Source of the DNA: Paludibacter propionicigenes WB4
GTDB lineage: Bacteria > Bacteroidota > Bacteroidia > Bacteroidales > Paludibacteraceae
NCBI RefSeq assembly: GCF_000183135.1
Contig: NC_014734.1
Location: forward strand, 3,162,001 to 3,226,000
DNA length: 64,000 bases
Direction of reading: 5' to 3'
Positions 52,304-59,858 of the stretch are shown here, piece after piece (within the stretch, counting starts at the first letter, position 1; the number at the start of each line of letters is the position of its first letter). The notes under the pieces were generated by a model. The model was not told the origin of the DNA. It ran no database searches and was given only the letters and a program-made list of their open reading frames with translations. The position numbers were made by a program, and so were the translations under genes.

Positions 52304-52648
52304 TTATTTTTTTAATACTTGTTTTATCATGTAATCGTATAAAATTCTCTTTAGCCACTTGCGCATAAAAAGATGCATGACAAAAGCTATCAATGCATAA
52401 AAAGCTGCTACAATAAAGAATCCGTAGAAGAGCTCACCCAAGATTTTTCCGAGCCAGAGAGCTAACCCTAAATTCGCAAACAAAAGAAAGGAGCAAAGAA
52501 TAGCAGCTATTACCGTATTGGGTAGAAATGATGAAAGACCATCAGTGGTCTTATCTATTACCCGCAATTTTGTCAGTTCATAGCTTGTTTTACCGTAGTC
52601 TGTAATTTTTCCGAGCAATGATTCTATCATTTTTGTGTTGTCTTCCAT
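52304..52648 (-). CDS. Holin-superfamily-like (DUF1469-type) membrane protein
   Basis: The 114-residue protein has an amphipathic N-terminus (MIESLLGKITDYGKTSYELTKLRVIDKTTDGLSS) followed by two helices (VIAAILCSFLLFANLGLALWLG and FFIVAAFYALIAFVMHLFM) and a basic tail. This is the layout of the phage-holin III/DUF1469 family, usually found with YtxH/YqjK-type stress genes. It is second in the operon behind ytxH. Confidence 0.75.
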   Translation of the reverse strand: MEDNTKMIESLLGKITDYGKTSYELTKLRVIDKTTDGLSSFLPNTVIAAILCSFLLFANLGLALWLGKILGELFYGFFIVAAFYALIAFVMHLFMRKWLKRILYDYMIKQVLKK

Positions 52649-52714
52649 AATTATGGTTTTCTTTTTAGAAGGCGGTTTTTTGATTACTCTGTAAAAAGGG
52701 ATGATATCATTGAA

Positions 52715-52776
52715 GTCTGCTCCAAAAGAACCTAAGGCAGGCTAATTCTGGTGTAAATTATTTTTTTGGAGCAGAC
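52715..52776. repeat. 13-bp inverted repeat between ytxH and the next gene
   Basis: GTCTGCTCCAAAA (52715-52727) is exactly inverted at 52764-52776, with a 36-nt loop. It lies in the 149-bp gap inside the operon. There is no T tract on the minus strand, so it may be an mRNA processing or stability element or a weak attenuator. Confidence 0.6.
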
Positions 52777-52797
52777 TCCTTTGAACAGATTTCAGAA

Positions 52798-53076
52798 TCA
52801 CTTTTTTGAAGCTTTCTGCTCTTTCTCTACCTCTTCAACTTTTGACTCTACGTCGTCAATCAAATCAGTAACATCATCTTTCACTTTCTCGAATCGTTCG
52901 GTGATGCTGTCAACAAAATCACTGAATTTGTCTTTCAATGCATCCACTTCGCGTTCACCTTTACGGAGAATTGACCTACGTGTTACTGCACCTTTTGCAG
53001 GGGCAAATAAGATTCCTAATAAAGCTCCGGTGGCTGCGCCGGCAATTACGCCTAATACTACTTTTCCTGTACTCAT
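52798..53076 (-). CDS. YtxH domain stress protein
   Basis: The 92-residue protein starts MSTGKVVLGVIAGAATGALLG, the glycine-rich membrane helix of YtxH, followed by ILFAPAKGAVTRRSIL and a long charged helix (KDKFSDFVDSITERFEKVKDD). YtxH proteins are general-stress proteins with no firm biochemical role. It is first behind the promoter at 53120-53188, with a leader of about 37 nt. Confidence 0.9.
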   Translation of the reverse strand: MSTGKVVLGVIAGAATGALLGILFAPAKGAVTRRSILRKGEREVDALKDKFSDFVDSITERFEKVKDDVTDLIDDVESKVEEVEKEQKASKK

Positions 53077-53119
53077 AATGTTTTAATTTTATATTGATTT
53101 ATAGCTTGTTTGAATAGTA

Positions 53120-53188
53120 CAAATGTATGCCTTTCAGACCTTTCTGAAGTTACACTATTATTGGTAATGCTTACATAATTCACACCTG
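53120..53188 (-). promoter_or_regulatory. Regulon promoter copy 5 (ytxH operon)
   Basis: On the minus strand, box 1 is CAGGTGTGAATTATGTAAG (53188-53170). Box 2 ends AATAGTGTAAC, 21 bp core to core. Twenty bases later comes a perfect TACATTTG -7 box (53127-53120). This copy is not next to a heptamer microsatellite, so the boxes do not depend on the repeat. Confidence 0.78.
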
Positions 53189-53207
53189 AAGTCAGCTCGT
53201 TGGGAAG

Positions 53208-53252
53208 CAAAAAAATAACCCTTCTCTGTGTCTGACGACTAGAGAAGGGTTA
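53208..53252 (-). terminator. Intrinsic terminator of the outer-membrane operon
   Basis: TAACCCTTCTCT (53216-53227) pairs perfectly with AGAGAAGGGTTA (53241-53252), a 12-bp stem with a 13-nt loop. On the minus strand it is followed by a T run (53215-53209). It lies 49 bp after the gene ending at 53301 and insulates the ytxH promoter. Confidence 0.88.
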
Positions 53253-53300
53253 TAGAATTAGTTATCGAATTATACTAAATGTATTATCGATAAAGATTGG

Positions 53301-53933
53301 TTATAATCTGAAACCAACGGTAGCTTGAGCCCAAACGTTTTTGTAACGTGGAGTTGTTGAAGTTCCATCTCCATTGTTGTTGTACATATCCATCCCAATT
53401 CTGGCTCCCAGCACTAAATTATTGAGATTAAAATCTAATCCGCCTACCAGACACAAGGTATTCTTACGAACATTATCTGTGTCAAAATCCTGATTAACTT
53501 CAATGTTTGTAATCGGATTGGTGAGCTTGTCATTTTGTTTGATCAGGTACGAGTACTGTGGTCCCACAAGAATGGTTATCATTTCGCTTGGTTTAATGGC
53601 CAAAAATATCGGAACATCGATATAGTTTGTGGTACGTGTCAACTTAACATCAGCGCCCAACACACTACTTGTTGCTGTAAATCCTTTTTGCGAAAACAAT
53701 ACTTCAGGTTGAATACCCAGGTATGTACCGATTGGGATACTAAGGAAGACACCTGTTGCAAGGCCTATTTTGCCATCGGCATTGTATTTCTCGCCTTTTG
53801 TGTCATATATGTTTGAGTAATTACCACCGGCTTTTAACCCAATGTGTATTTGATCGCTCGAATTTGTATCCTGAGCATTCATTGTATTAGCCATGAAAAT
53901 GCATGCTAATATTGTAAAAAGATTCTTTTTCAT
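53301..53933 (-). CDS. PorT-like outer-membrane beta-barrel protein
   Basis: The 210-residue protein has a signal peptide (MKKNLFTILACIFMANTMNAQ). Segments HIGLKAGGNYSNIYD, IGLATGVFLSIPIG, LGIQPEVLFSQKGFTAT, RTTNYIDVPIFLAIKP, TILVGPQYSYLI, CLVGGLDFNLNNLVLGARIGMDM and WAQATVGFRL form the usual PorT-type barrel. GLKAGGN, QPEVLFSQKG and YIDVPIF are diagnostic. It is the last gene of the four-gene operon. Confidence 0.85.
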   Translation of the reverse strand: MKKNLFTILACIFMANTMNAQDTNSSDQIHIGLKAGGNYSNIYDTKGEKYNADGKIGLATGVFLSIPIGTYLGIQPEVLFSQKGFTATSSVLGADVKLTRTTNYIDVPIFLAIKPSEMITILVGPQYSYLIKQNDKLTNPITNIEVNQDFDTDNVRKNTLCLVGGLDFNLNNLVLGARIGMDMYNNNGDGTSTTPRYKNVWAQATVGFRL

Positions 53934-53958
53934 TTTGTTTTGTTTTTATTGTTTAATT

Positions 53959-54354
53959 CTAAAACTTTATGCGTGATATTTCTTCACCGGCAGGATACAG
54001 TACATCAGCCTGATCTTCGGCTGTGATAAAGATTTCTGTAAACTTAAACGGAGTTAATGTTTTAATTTCTGCTACTTTAGCATTTTTGTTTTTCAACTGT
54101 CCGATGTTTCTTGTTTCATTGTTTTCTAATACAATCCAGGCAACATACATTTTTCTGGGTGGACTTAGTCTTTCGGCAGAAGCTAAATTCTTTGCTTCTA
54201 TTGTCAGAATTGTATTTCCGTTTCGGTCATGTTGTTTTTTTACTTCTATATTCGCAGCGGGTGTTACACTCGAAACTGGAAATTTAGAGACATTGGCGCA
54301 TGACGACAGTACTAATACCATCGTTAAGAACATTACTTTTGATAGATTTTTCAT
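53959..54354 (-). CDS. Small lipoprotein
   Basis: The 131-residue protein has a lipoprotein signal (MKNLSKVMFLTMVLVLSSCA). The mature domain is beta-rich with segments ANIEVKKQHDRNGNTILTIEAKNLA, KMYVAWIVLENNETRNIGQL and KFTEIFITAEDQADV. This is reminiscent of anti-sigma-factor-like or Ig-like DUF lipoproteins of Bacteroidetes, but no name is secure. It is third in the operon. Confidence 0.75.
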   Translation of the reverse strand: MKNLSKVMFLTMVLVLSSCANVSKFPVSSVTPAANIEVKKQHDRNGNTILTIEAKNLASAERLSPPRKMYVAWIVLENNETRNIGQLKNKNAKVAEIKTLTPFKFTEIFITAEDQADVLYPAGEEISRIKF

Positions 54355-54414
54355 TGTTTTTGTTTTTAATTTTTATTCATATTATGGTTTATTTATCGTT
54401 CACAGTTTCCTGTT

Positions 54415-54954
54415 TTAATGTATCGCTATACCAATGGTTGAAATCCCGGTTGATAAATCCAGAAATGCACCAATGTTTTTATTGAAATGATATTCTGCTC
54501 CTAAATGAAGGTCAAGATACAAAGGATCAACAGAATGATAATATGCTCTGTCACCCTTATAATTAGCATCCCAGCTTGTGTTCACAATGGATACTCCCAG
54601 TGATCCTGCTGTATAGAAATCCCAGTTTCTTCCGGCATGTAACAACTGATCTAAGTAGAGCGTACCCTTCAAACCAACCGGTGTAACTAATGCTCTGTAA
54701 TTGTCGTCCGAGTAAGAATAGACGGTTATGAATGGAGCTAATGTGAAATTCTTAGCAACTCCAAATTCGTAATTGATATCAAAAACCGGTAATGTATGCC
54801 CATAATAGCCGTAATATCCGGAGTAACCGCCAATACCCAACCCGATGTTTAATGCGTGACCATATTCATCCGAATATGAAGTACGACGTTGAGCTGATAG
54901 ATTAGTTGCTACAGTAAGTAGAACCAATGCGATAATAAGAGTTATTGTTTTCAT
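54415..54954 (-). CDS. Outer-membrane beta-barrel protein, 179 residues
   Basis: A signal peptide (MKTITLIIALVLLTVATNLSAQ) precedes a Gly/Tyr-rich stretch (GIGGYSGYYGYYGHT). Strands follow (FDINYEFGVAKNFTLAPFITVYSY, VGLKGTLYLDQLL, FYTAGSLGVSIVN, LYLDLHLGAEYHF, GAFLDLSTGISTIGIAI). It is a small barrel of the Bacteroidetes type and the second gene of the operon. Confidence 0.78.
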   Translation of the reverse strand: MKTITLIIALVLLTVATNLSAQRRTSYSDEYGHALNIGLGIGGYSGYYGYYGHTLPVFDINYEFGVAKNFTLAPFITVYSYSDDNYRALVTPVGLKGTLYLDQLLHAGRNWDFYTAGSLGVSIVNTSWDANYKGDRAYYHSVDPLYLDLHLGAEYHFNKNIGAFLDLSTGISTIGIAIH

Positions 54955-54989
54955 TTCTATGTGTATTAATTGTTCGTTCTCTATGATTT

Positions 54990-55559
54990 TTATTTACGAT
55001 TTCCGTTATCATGACCATCTCTCTTGTCATTACCACGTTCTTGTTTTTTTTCATTCCCATGTCCGCGACCTTTGTCGTTTCCCCGTTCCTGATTATTTTC
55101 TTTCATCCGGCTGTGTTCATTTCTTCTGCCATCGTATCTGTCTGGTTGAAAGTCATTATGTCTTTCATGACCATTGTTTCGTATACCAATATTCCGTTGT
55201 GGATTTCCACGGTAGCCACGAGCGTATTTCATCCGATGTTCCCTGAAATGAGAATAAGGTGAGTTGCCGCGATAGTCGTTCATAACTACTTTGTATCCTC
55301 CATACAAATCGTAATTTCGGTAGCGACCCGGTAAATGAGATCTATGAACCCATCTATTGCCCGATATGTAGATAAACATAGACGACCGAACATCATAATA
55401 GGCCTCTACATCAGGTAAATAATAATAGCGAACATCATTATATCCGGCTGGGCCCCATGCCGGTGGTGTGCCAATATGCAAGTTGACAGATAATTGGGCT
55501 TGAGTTGAGCCAACAAACATCAACAAAACTCCAAAGGCAAATAATTTTAATTGTTTCAT
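54990..55559 (-). CDS. Secreted basic protein with PAWGP motif and Arg/Asn-rich tail
   Basis: The 189-residue protein has a signal peptide (MKQLKLFAFGVLLMFVGSTQAQ). A core reads LSVNLHIGTPPAWGPAGY and RYYYLPDVEAYYDVRSSMFIYISGNRWVHRSHLP, typical of Bacteroidetes proteins with a PAWGPxGY start. From about residue 118 the tail is low-complexity and very hydrophilic (ERHNDFQPDRYDGRRNEH, RGNDKGRGHGNEKK). It is the first gene after the promoter at 55597-55665. The role is unknown; the basic tail could bind polyanions such as LPS, peptidoglycan or nucleic acid. Confidence 0.8.
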   Translation of the reverse strand: MKQLKLFAFGVLLMFVGSTQAQLSVNLHIGTPPAWGPAGYNDVRYYYLPDVEAYYDVRSSMFIYISGNRWVHRSHLPGRYRNYDLYGGYKVVMNDYRGNSPYSHFREHRMKYARGYRGNPQRNIGIRNNGHERHNDFQPDRYDGRRNEHSRMKENNQERGNDKGRGHGNEKKQERGNDKRDGHDNGNRK

Positions 55560-55596
55560 TTTATTTTTGCTTTAAATATTGATTAATTTCTGTGTA

Positions 55597-55665
55597 CAAA
55601 GGTGAGGTTTTAAAAAAACGAATGCGTTACATAATTATTGCCAAGAGTTGCAAGATTCACACATA
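55597..55665 (-). promoter_or_regulatory. Regulon promoter copy 6 (outer-membrane operon)
   Basis: On the minus strand, box 1 is TATGTGTGAATCTTGCAAC (55665-55647). Box 2 ends AATTATGTAAC, 21 bp core to core. Twenty bases later comes the -7 box CACCTTTG (55604-55597), the same C-variant as the csbD copy. The leader to the first gene is about 30 nt. Confidence 0.75.
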
Positions 55666-55883
55666 GGCGGATTTTGAGGGTAATTGATATCCCTGTAGTA
55701 TCATATTTTGTGCGGGAAGTATAGGAAAACTGAGAGATGTGATTTTAGGAATACGTTTTCGCAGTAATAAGGAATGTCAGTCATATACATTTTACTTACA
55801 TTAGCAAGCTGGATGTAATTGGCTTTATAATAATCATTTATGTTATATGTCTGGAGAATGGTTTGCGAAATTATATGATGAAA

Positions 55884-55914
55884 AAACCCTGCAAAGTAAA
55901 ACTTTGCAGGGTTT
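55884..55914 (-). terminator. Intrinsic terminator of ssrA
   Basis: AAACCCTGCAAAGT pairs with ACTTTGCAGGGTTT (14-bp perfect stem, 3-nt loop). On the minus strand it runs into TTTTTT when the A bases from 55881 are counted. It lies 26 bp downstream of the mature tmRNA 3' end. Confidence 0.9.
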
Positions 55915-55940
55915 CATCTTTATGAATGATTTTTTTTATT

Positions 55941-56336
55941 TGGTGGAGCTGGAGGGAGTCGAACCCTCGTCCAAACAAGGAAATAATAAGCTTTCTACAT
56001 GTTTATCTTCGCTTAGGTTTTCGTGCGTGGGCAAGACCGAAGCCACCAACCCGCGCCTTATCCTTTTTGTTTCATCACGCCTCCAAGGCTAAGCGTGACT
56101 ATCCCCGATTTAGCTGCATTTCCATATCTTTAGCCTCGGAGCGACGGCCTTGGGGAAATGTCTCGTTCTGGTACCTTGTACCTGAATTAAGCTTATCTAC
56201 TATGATTCGATTAAGCAGCAAGAGCGTAGTTATTTTCGCCAGTTATAATTTTGAGACCCTGGATTTACGAGCTGTTTTCTCAAAGCTCGACATGCTTACA
56301 TATCAGTTCTACCTGCTGTCAAAACCAAACAGCCCC
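55941..56336 (-). ncRNA. ssrA: Transfer-messenger RNA (tmRNA)
   Basis: The 396-nt RNA rescues stalled ribosomes. The 5' end GGGGCTG (from 56336) pairs with CAGCTCC just before an encoded ACCA 3' end (55941-55944). The T-arm GGGTTCGACTCCC is intact. The tag frame 56240-56211 reads GENNYALAA and a TAA stop, with a GGC resume codon. This tag is typical of Bacteroidales. Plus-strand and other open frames across this region are artefacts. Confidence 0.97.
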
Positions 56337-56388
56337 GGTTTTCATACAATACAATTTTAGATTATAAGTTGTATGCACAACTTCTGTG

Positions 56389-56396
56389 CAAAAGTA
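56389..56396 (-). promoter_or_regulatory. Candidate -7 box for ssrA
   Basis: TACTTTTG on the minus strand fits TAnnTTTG. It would start transcription about 45 nt before the mature tmRNA 5' end, allowing for RNase P processing. No clear -33 TTTG was found. Confidence 0.5.
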
Positions 56397-56508
56397 CTAC
56401 ATTTTTAGCGATTTATCCGCATTTAAAGTGTAATTATCTTTAATTGGAGCAATGCTAAGCCAGTCATTAAACCCATACAGGCTCATAACCAATTTTTTAA
56501 ATAGCTGA

Positions 56509-57375
56509 TTATTCCTGTGCTCCATTGCTTTTGGCAATATCTATCCAGTGGCTTATCAGTGAACGCGGTTCTGCACCCACGGCAATAGCCAATAGTAAAG
56601 CAAGTGCCATGACCTGTATCGCAGCTTCCTGAAGTTCCTTCATGGTTTGAGCATTCCCGAATGTGGCTTGCAACTCTTCCTGAAGCAATATAATATGTTG
56701 CTCACAAAAGAGTTGTGGCCGCAGAATGTCGGGTTGTAAATTGGGGATAGTCAATAAATCGAGCCACTTTTCTCCCATTCTTTCGGCTAATTGTTCAGGC
56801 GTTTCATTCGCCATAACTCGCCATTGTTGTAAAGTCTTTTTATCGCCTGATGCTGCCAAGCCACTATCCAACAGCAACTCAAAAGCGATATCGGCCAATT
56901 GTTGCACTAACTCCAGATAAGTATTCTGAGCCACTTCCCATCTTTCTGTTTGTTGTCCAACCAGATATTCAGTTACACTGCAATAGGGTAAATTCAACAC
57001 CTCATTGCATCCTTCCAAACAAGGAAACGTTCCACCCTGATGCATATAAACTGTTTCGCCGTTTTGAATTTGTCGTCCCAACGGGAAAAGACGACATGCA
57101 AGAGGACGGGCAATATGAATGCTACAGCCTGTTCCCTCTGCATACTGGGCACAAGCCTGTTTTCCGTTATATCCCACTGCACCATTAAACAACAACCGTA
57201 CGCCACACCATTCAGTATAAGAGTTTCTGAATTCGCTGGCACTGATTTTCTTTTCGTAGGCCAGACAAGCTAGCTCCCATGGATTGAGCAATACCTTATT
57301 ACCATGGCAGCAATTTCCAGCACGCGAACAGGTTAGTGGTAGTTCGTCGGATAGTTTTAGTATGGTGTTTTGCAT
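56509..57375 (-). CDS. YkgJ-type cysteine-cluster protein
   Basis: The 288-residue protein starts with the YkgJ/CxxxCC zinc- or iron-binding cluster: LTCSRAGNCCHGNKVLLNPWELACLA, CAQYAEGTGCSIHIARPLACRLFPLG and FPCLEGCNEVLNLPYCSV. The remainder is helical. Members of the YkgJ family (UPF0153) are often linked to protein modification or Fe-S/Zn handling, without a set reaction. The frame is clean and stands alone between ssrA and rny. Confidence 0.85.
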   Translation of the reverse strand: MQNTILKLSDELPLTCSRAGNCCHGNKVLLNPWELACLAYEKKISASEFRNSYTEWCGVRLLFNGAVGYNGKQACAQYAEGTGCSIHIARPLACRLFPLGRQIQNGETVYMHQGGTFPCLEGCNEVLNLPYCSVTEYLVGQQTERWEVAQNTYLELVQQLADIAFELLLDSGLAASGDKKTLQQWRVMANETPEQLAERMGEKWLDLLTIPNLQPDILRPQLFCEQHIILLQEELQATFGNAQTMKELQEAAIQVMALALLLAIAVGAEPRSLISHWIDIAKSNGAQE

Positions 57376-57477
57376 TATATTTTGAATGATATTGATAAAT
57401 GCCTGCTTAAATAAAAATCCGCAAAACAGATTGTATACTGTTTTACGGATTCTAAATTAATAGCGAGCGACTTGAAA

Positions 57478-58998
57478 CTATTTTGCGTAACTTACTGCAC
57501 GGGTTTCACGGATCACCGTGATTTTTACCTGACCCGGATAAGTCATTTCGTCTTGTATTTTCTTTGCTATGTCGAACGACAATAATTCGGTTTCTTTATC
57601 GTCAATCTTGTCAGCACCCACAATCACGCGCAATTCGCGACCTGCCTGAATAGCATAGGTTTTCAAAACGCCAGGATAAGACAATGCCAGATTTTCCAAA
57701 TCATTCAGACGTTTGATATAGGCTTCTACGATTTCTCGACGTGCTCCCGGACGCGCTCCTGAGATAGCATCACACACCTGAACTATCGGTGCAATAAGCG
57801 TTTCCATTTCCACTTCGTCGTGGTGCGCACCTACTGCGTTACAAATGTCCGGTTTTTCTTTGTATTTTTCACACAAGCGCATACCAAGTATTGCGTGTGG
57901 CAATTCCGGTTCATCATCCGGCACTTTACCAATATCGTGTAAAAGTCCTGCTCTTTTAGCCTTTTTAGGATTTAAGCCTAGTTCAGAAGCCATAGTGGCA
58001 CAAAGATTGGCTGTTTCACGAGCATGTTGCAGTAAATTCTGTCCGTACGATGAGCGGTATTTCATTTTACCAACCATACGAATCAATTCAGGGTGCAACC
58101 CGTGGATTCCCAGATCGATAGTAGTACGTTTTCCTATCTCCACTATTTCTTCTTCCACCTGCTTACGCACTTTGTTTACTACTTCTTCGATACGGGCAGG
58201 GTGAATGCGTCCATCGGTTACTAACTGGTGAAGTGATAATCGTGCAATCTCGCGACGAACAGGATCAAAGGCAGAAAGTACAATAGCTTCGGGGGTATCA
58301 TCAACAATGATTTCAACACCTGTGGCAGCTTCCAAGGCGCGGATGTTACGTCCTTCACGACCAATAATGCGTCCTTTTATTTCATCAGATTCAATGTGGA
58401 ATACGGTAACCGAGTTTTCTATAGCCGTTTCGGTAGCTACGCGCTGAATACTTTGAACAATGATTTTCTTAGCTTCTTTGTTGGCTGTCATTTTAGCTTC
58501 TTCCATGATGTCGTTTACATACGACATGGCTTCGGTTTTAGCTTCTTCTTTCAATGCCTCAATCAATCGTTCTTTGGCTTGATCGGCAGATAAACCGGAG
58601 ATAGCTTCAAGTTCAGCTTGTGCTTGGTGTTGAAGGTGTTCCAGCTCTTTTTTCTTGTTTTCTATAGTTCCAAGTTGTAACTCAAAGTGTTCTTTTTGAG
58701 CTTCAACTTCATTTATTTTCCGTTGAACATCGCCTTGCTTTTGGTTCAGTTGCATTTCTTTTTGTTGAAGTCTTACTTCTACAGCCTGAATTTTGGCATT
58801 TCGCTCCTGAACTTGCTGTTCGTGTTCTACTTTTAGCGCTATGAATTTTTCTTTAGCTTCTATAAGTTTATTTTTCTTGAGCAGTTCAGCCTCTGCTGCT
58901 GCTTCCTGAATTGCTCGTTTATTGATAAAGCGAAACAGGACAAATGTCCCGCCGGCTCCGGCAATTAAAGCAATCAATCCGATTATTATGTTTTCCAT
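57478..58998 (-). CDS. rny: Ribonuclease Y
   Basis: The 506-residue protein has an N-terminal membrane anchor ([21 protein letters not shown]), a long coiled coil (about 25-190), a KH domain ([41 protein letters not shown]) and an HD domain ([31 protein letters not shown]). This is standard RNase Y, the endonuclease that starts mRNA decay at the membrane. Confidence 0.97.
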   Translation of the reverse strand: MENIIIGLIALIAGAGGTFVLFRFINKRAIQEAAAEAELLKKNKLIEAKEKFIALKVEHEQQVQERNAKIQAVEVRLQQKEMQLNQKQGDVQRKINEVEAQKEHFELQLGTIENKKKELEHLQHQAQAELEAISGLSADQAKERLIEALKEEAKTEAMSYVNDIMEEAKMTANKEAKKIIVQSIQRVATETAIENSVTVFHIESDEIKGRIIGREGRNIRALEAATGVEIIVDDTPEAIVLSAFDPVRREIARLSLHQLVTDGRIHPARIEEVVNKVRKQVEEEIVEIGKRTTIDLGIHGLHPELIRMVGKMKYRSSYGQNLLQHARETANLCATMASELGLNPKKAKRAGLLHDIGKVPDDEPELPHAILGMRLCEKYKEKPDICNAVGAHHDEVEMETLIAPIVQVCDAISGARPGARREIVEAYIKRLNDLENLALSYPGVLKTYAIQAGRELRVIVGADKIDDKETELLSFDIAKKIQDEMTYPGQVKITVIRETRAVSYAK

Positions 58999-59162
58999 TT
59001 TGAAAGTTTAATGTAAGTAATTTATTTGTAGTTAGTTTTATTAATTAGTTGATTTAGTTTACGGATACAAAAAACGCATTGACATTGAATCTGAATAATA
59101 TCAATGATTTTGAAATTATCCCTAAACAACGTAATGCGGTAAAGTGTGTTTAAAAAAACGGT

Positions 59163-59456
59163 TTACTCTTTCGATAGTAGTGCTTCTAACTCTTTATCAA
59201 GAGCTTGAATCTTTTCGGCTAAAGGAACTATGTCATCTGCAAATTCTTGCTTTGATACCAAAACAGCTAATTGATACGCAACTAAAATGAGAATTTCTTC
59301 TGTCGGTCTTTGGCTGAATTTTTGCTGATATTCAGCAAGGTATTTTACCAGTAATTTTTCAGCTTTACGGTACAATTCCTCGTCTTTACGAGCAATACGT
59401 AGAGGTAGTCTTAAACCACCTACTTGCACATTTATTAAAAAAATATCGTCTTTCAT
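59163..59456 (-). CDS. zapA: ZapA-like cell-division protein
   Basis: The 97-residue protein has an N-terminal beta-strand region (INVQVGGLRLPLRIARKDEELYRKAEKLLVKYLAEYQ) and a helical tail with ILVAYQLAVLVSKQE, matching ZapA. ZapA bundles FtsZ filaments. It follows a small coiled-coil gene by 5 bp. Confidence 0.88.
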   Translation of the reverse strand: MKDDIFLINVQVGGLRLPLRIARKDEELYRKAEKLLVKYLAEYQQKFSQRPTEEILILVAYQLAVLVSKQEFADDIVPLAEKIQALDKELEALLSKE

Positions 59457-59461
59457 AAGCT

Positions 59462-59755
59462 CTATTCATCTAAAAGAGCTAAACATTTATCAATTTCCCG
59501 CACCATTTTGGCTATTTTTTGCTTGGATTCTGTCTTCTCATTTTCAGATACACCCAAGTTTCTTGCCATTTTTAAATGGTCGTAATTTTTTCGAAGTTCT
59601 AAAACTTCCTGATGAGCAATCATTAAATCGGTTTGTTTTCGGTCTAAATCTGCTTTCAGTTGGGTATTTTGAATTTGCAATGACTTGTACTCCGAAATCA
59701 ATTTTCGCAGTTTTATTTCAAATGCGTGTATAAGTTCTTCGTAACGGTTAGTCAT
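59462..59755 (-). CDS. Small coiled-coil protein upstream of zapA
   Basis: The 97-residue protein is almost entirely heptad-patterned (IHAFEIKLRKLISEYKSLQIQNTQLKADLDRKQTDLMIAHQEVLELRKNY) and ends IAKMVREIDKCLALLDE. It resembles the short coiled-coil partner found ahead of zapA in Bacteroidetes and could be a ZapB-like factor; no firm family name. A -7 box TATTTTTG lies at 59781-59774 just upstream. Confidence 0.75.
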   Translation of the reverse strand: MTNRYEELIHAFEIKLRKLISEYKSLQIQNTQLKADLDRKQTDLMIAHQEVLELRKNYDHLKMARNLGVSENEKTESKQKIAKMVREIDKCLALLDE

Positions 59756-59773
59756 TTTTCAAAAAAATCTATA

Positions 59774-59781
59774 CAAAAATA
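59774..59781 (-). promoter_or_regulatory. -7 promoter box of the zapA operon
   Basis: The minus strand reads TATTTTTG, fitting TAnnTTTG, with TTTT about 20 bp upstream as a weak -33 element. It lies 19 bp before the coiled-coil gene. Confidence 0.55.
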
Positions 59782-59858
59782 CGCTTTTGCTTTGAATTAG
59801 GAAAATAATTTACAATCTTTTTTAATAAGTTGGTTCTGCTGCGTATTATTCAGGTAGT

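Noticed and set aside
52715-52776. Terminator inside the ytxH operon
   Set aside because: No T tract follows the stem on the transcribed strand and the loop is 36 nt; recorded only as an inverted repeat.
55847-56360. Plus-strand open frames of 81 and 144 codons
   Set aside because: They lie across the tmRNA gene on the opposite strand.
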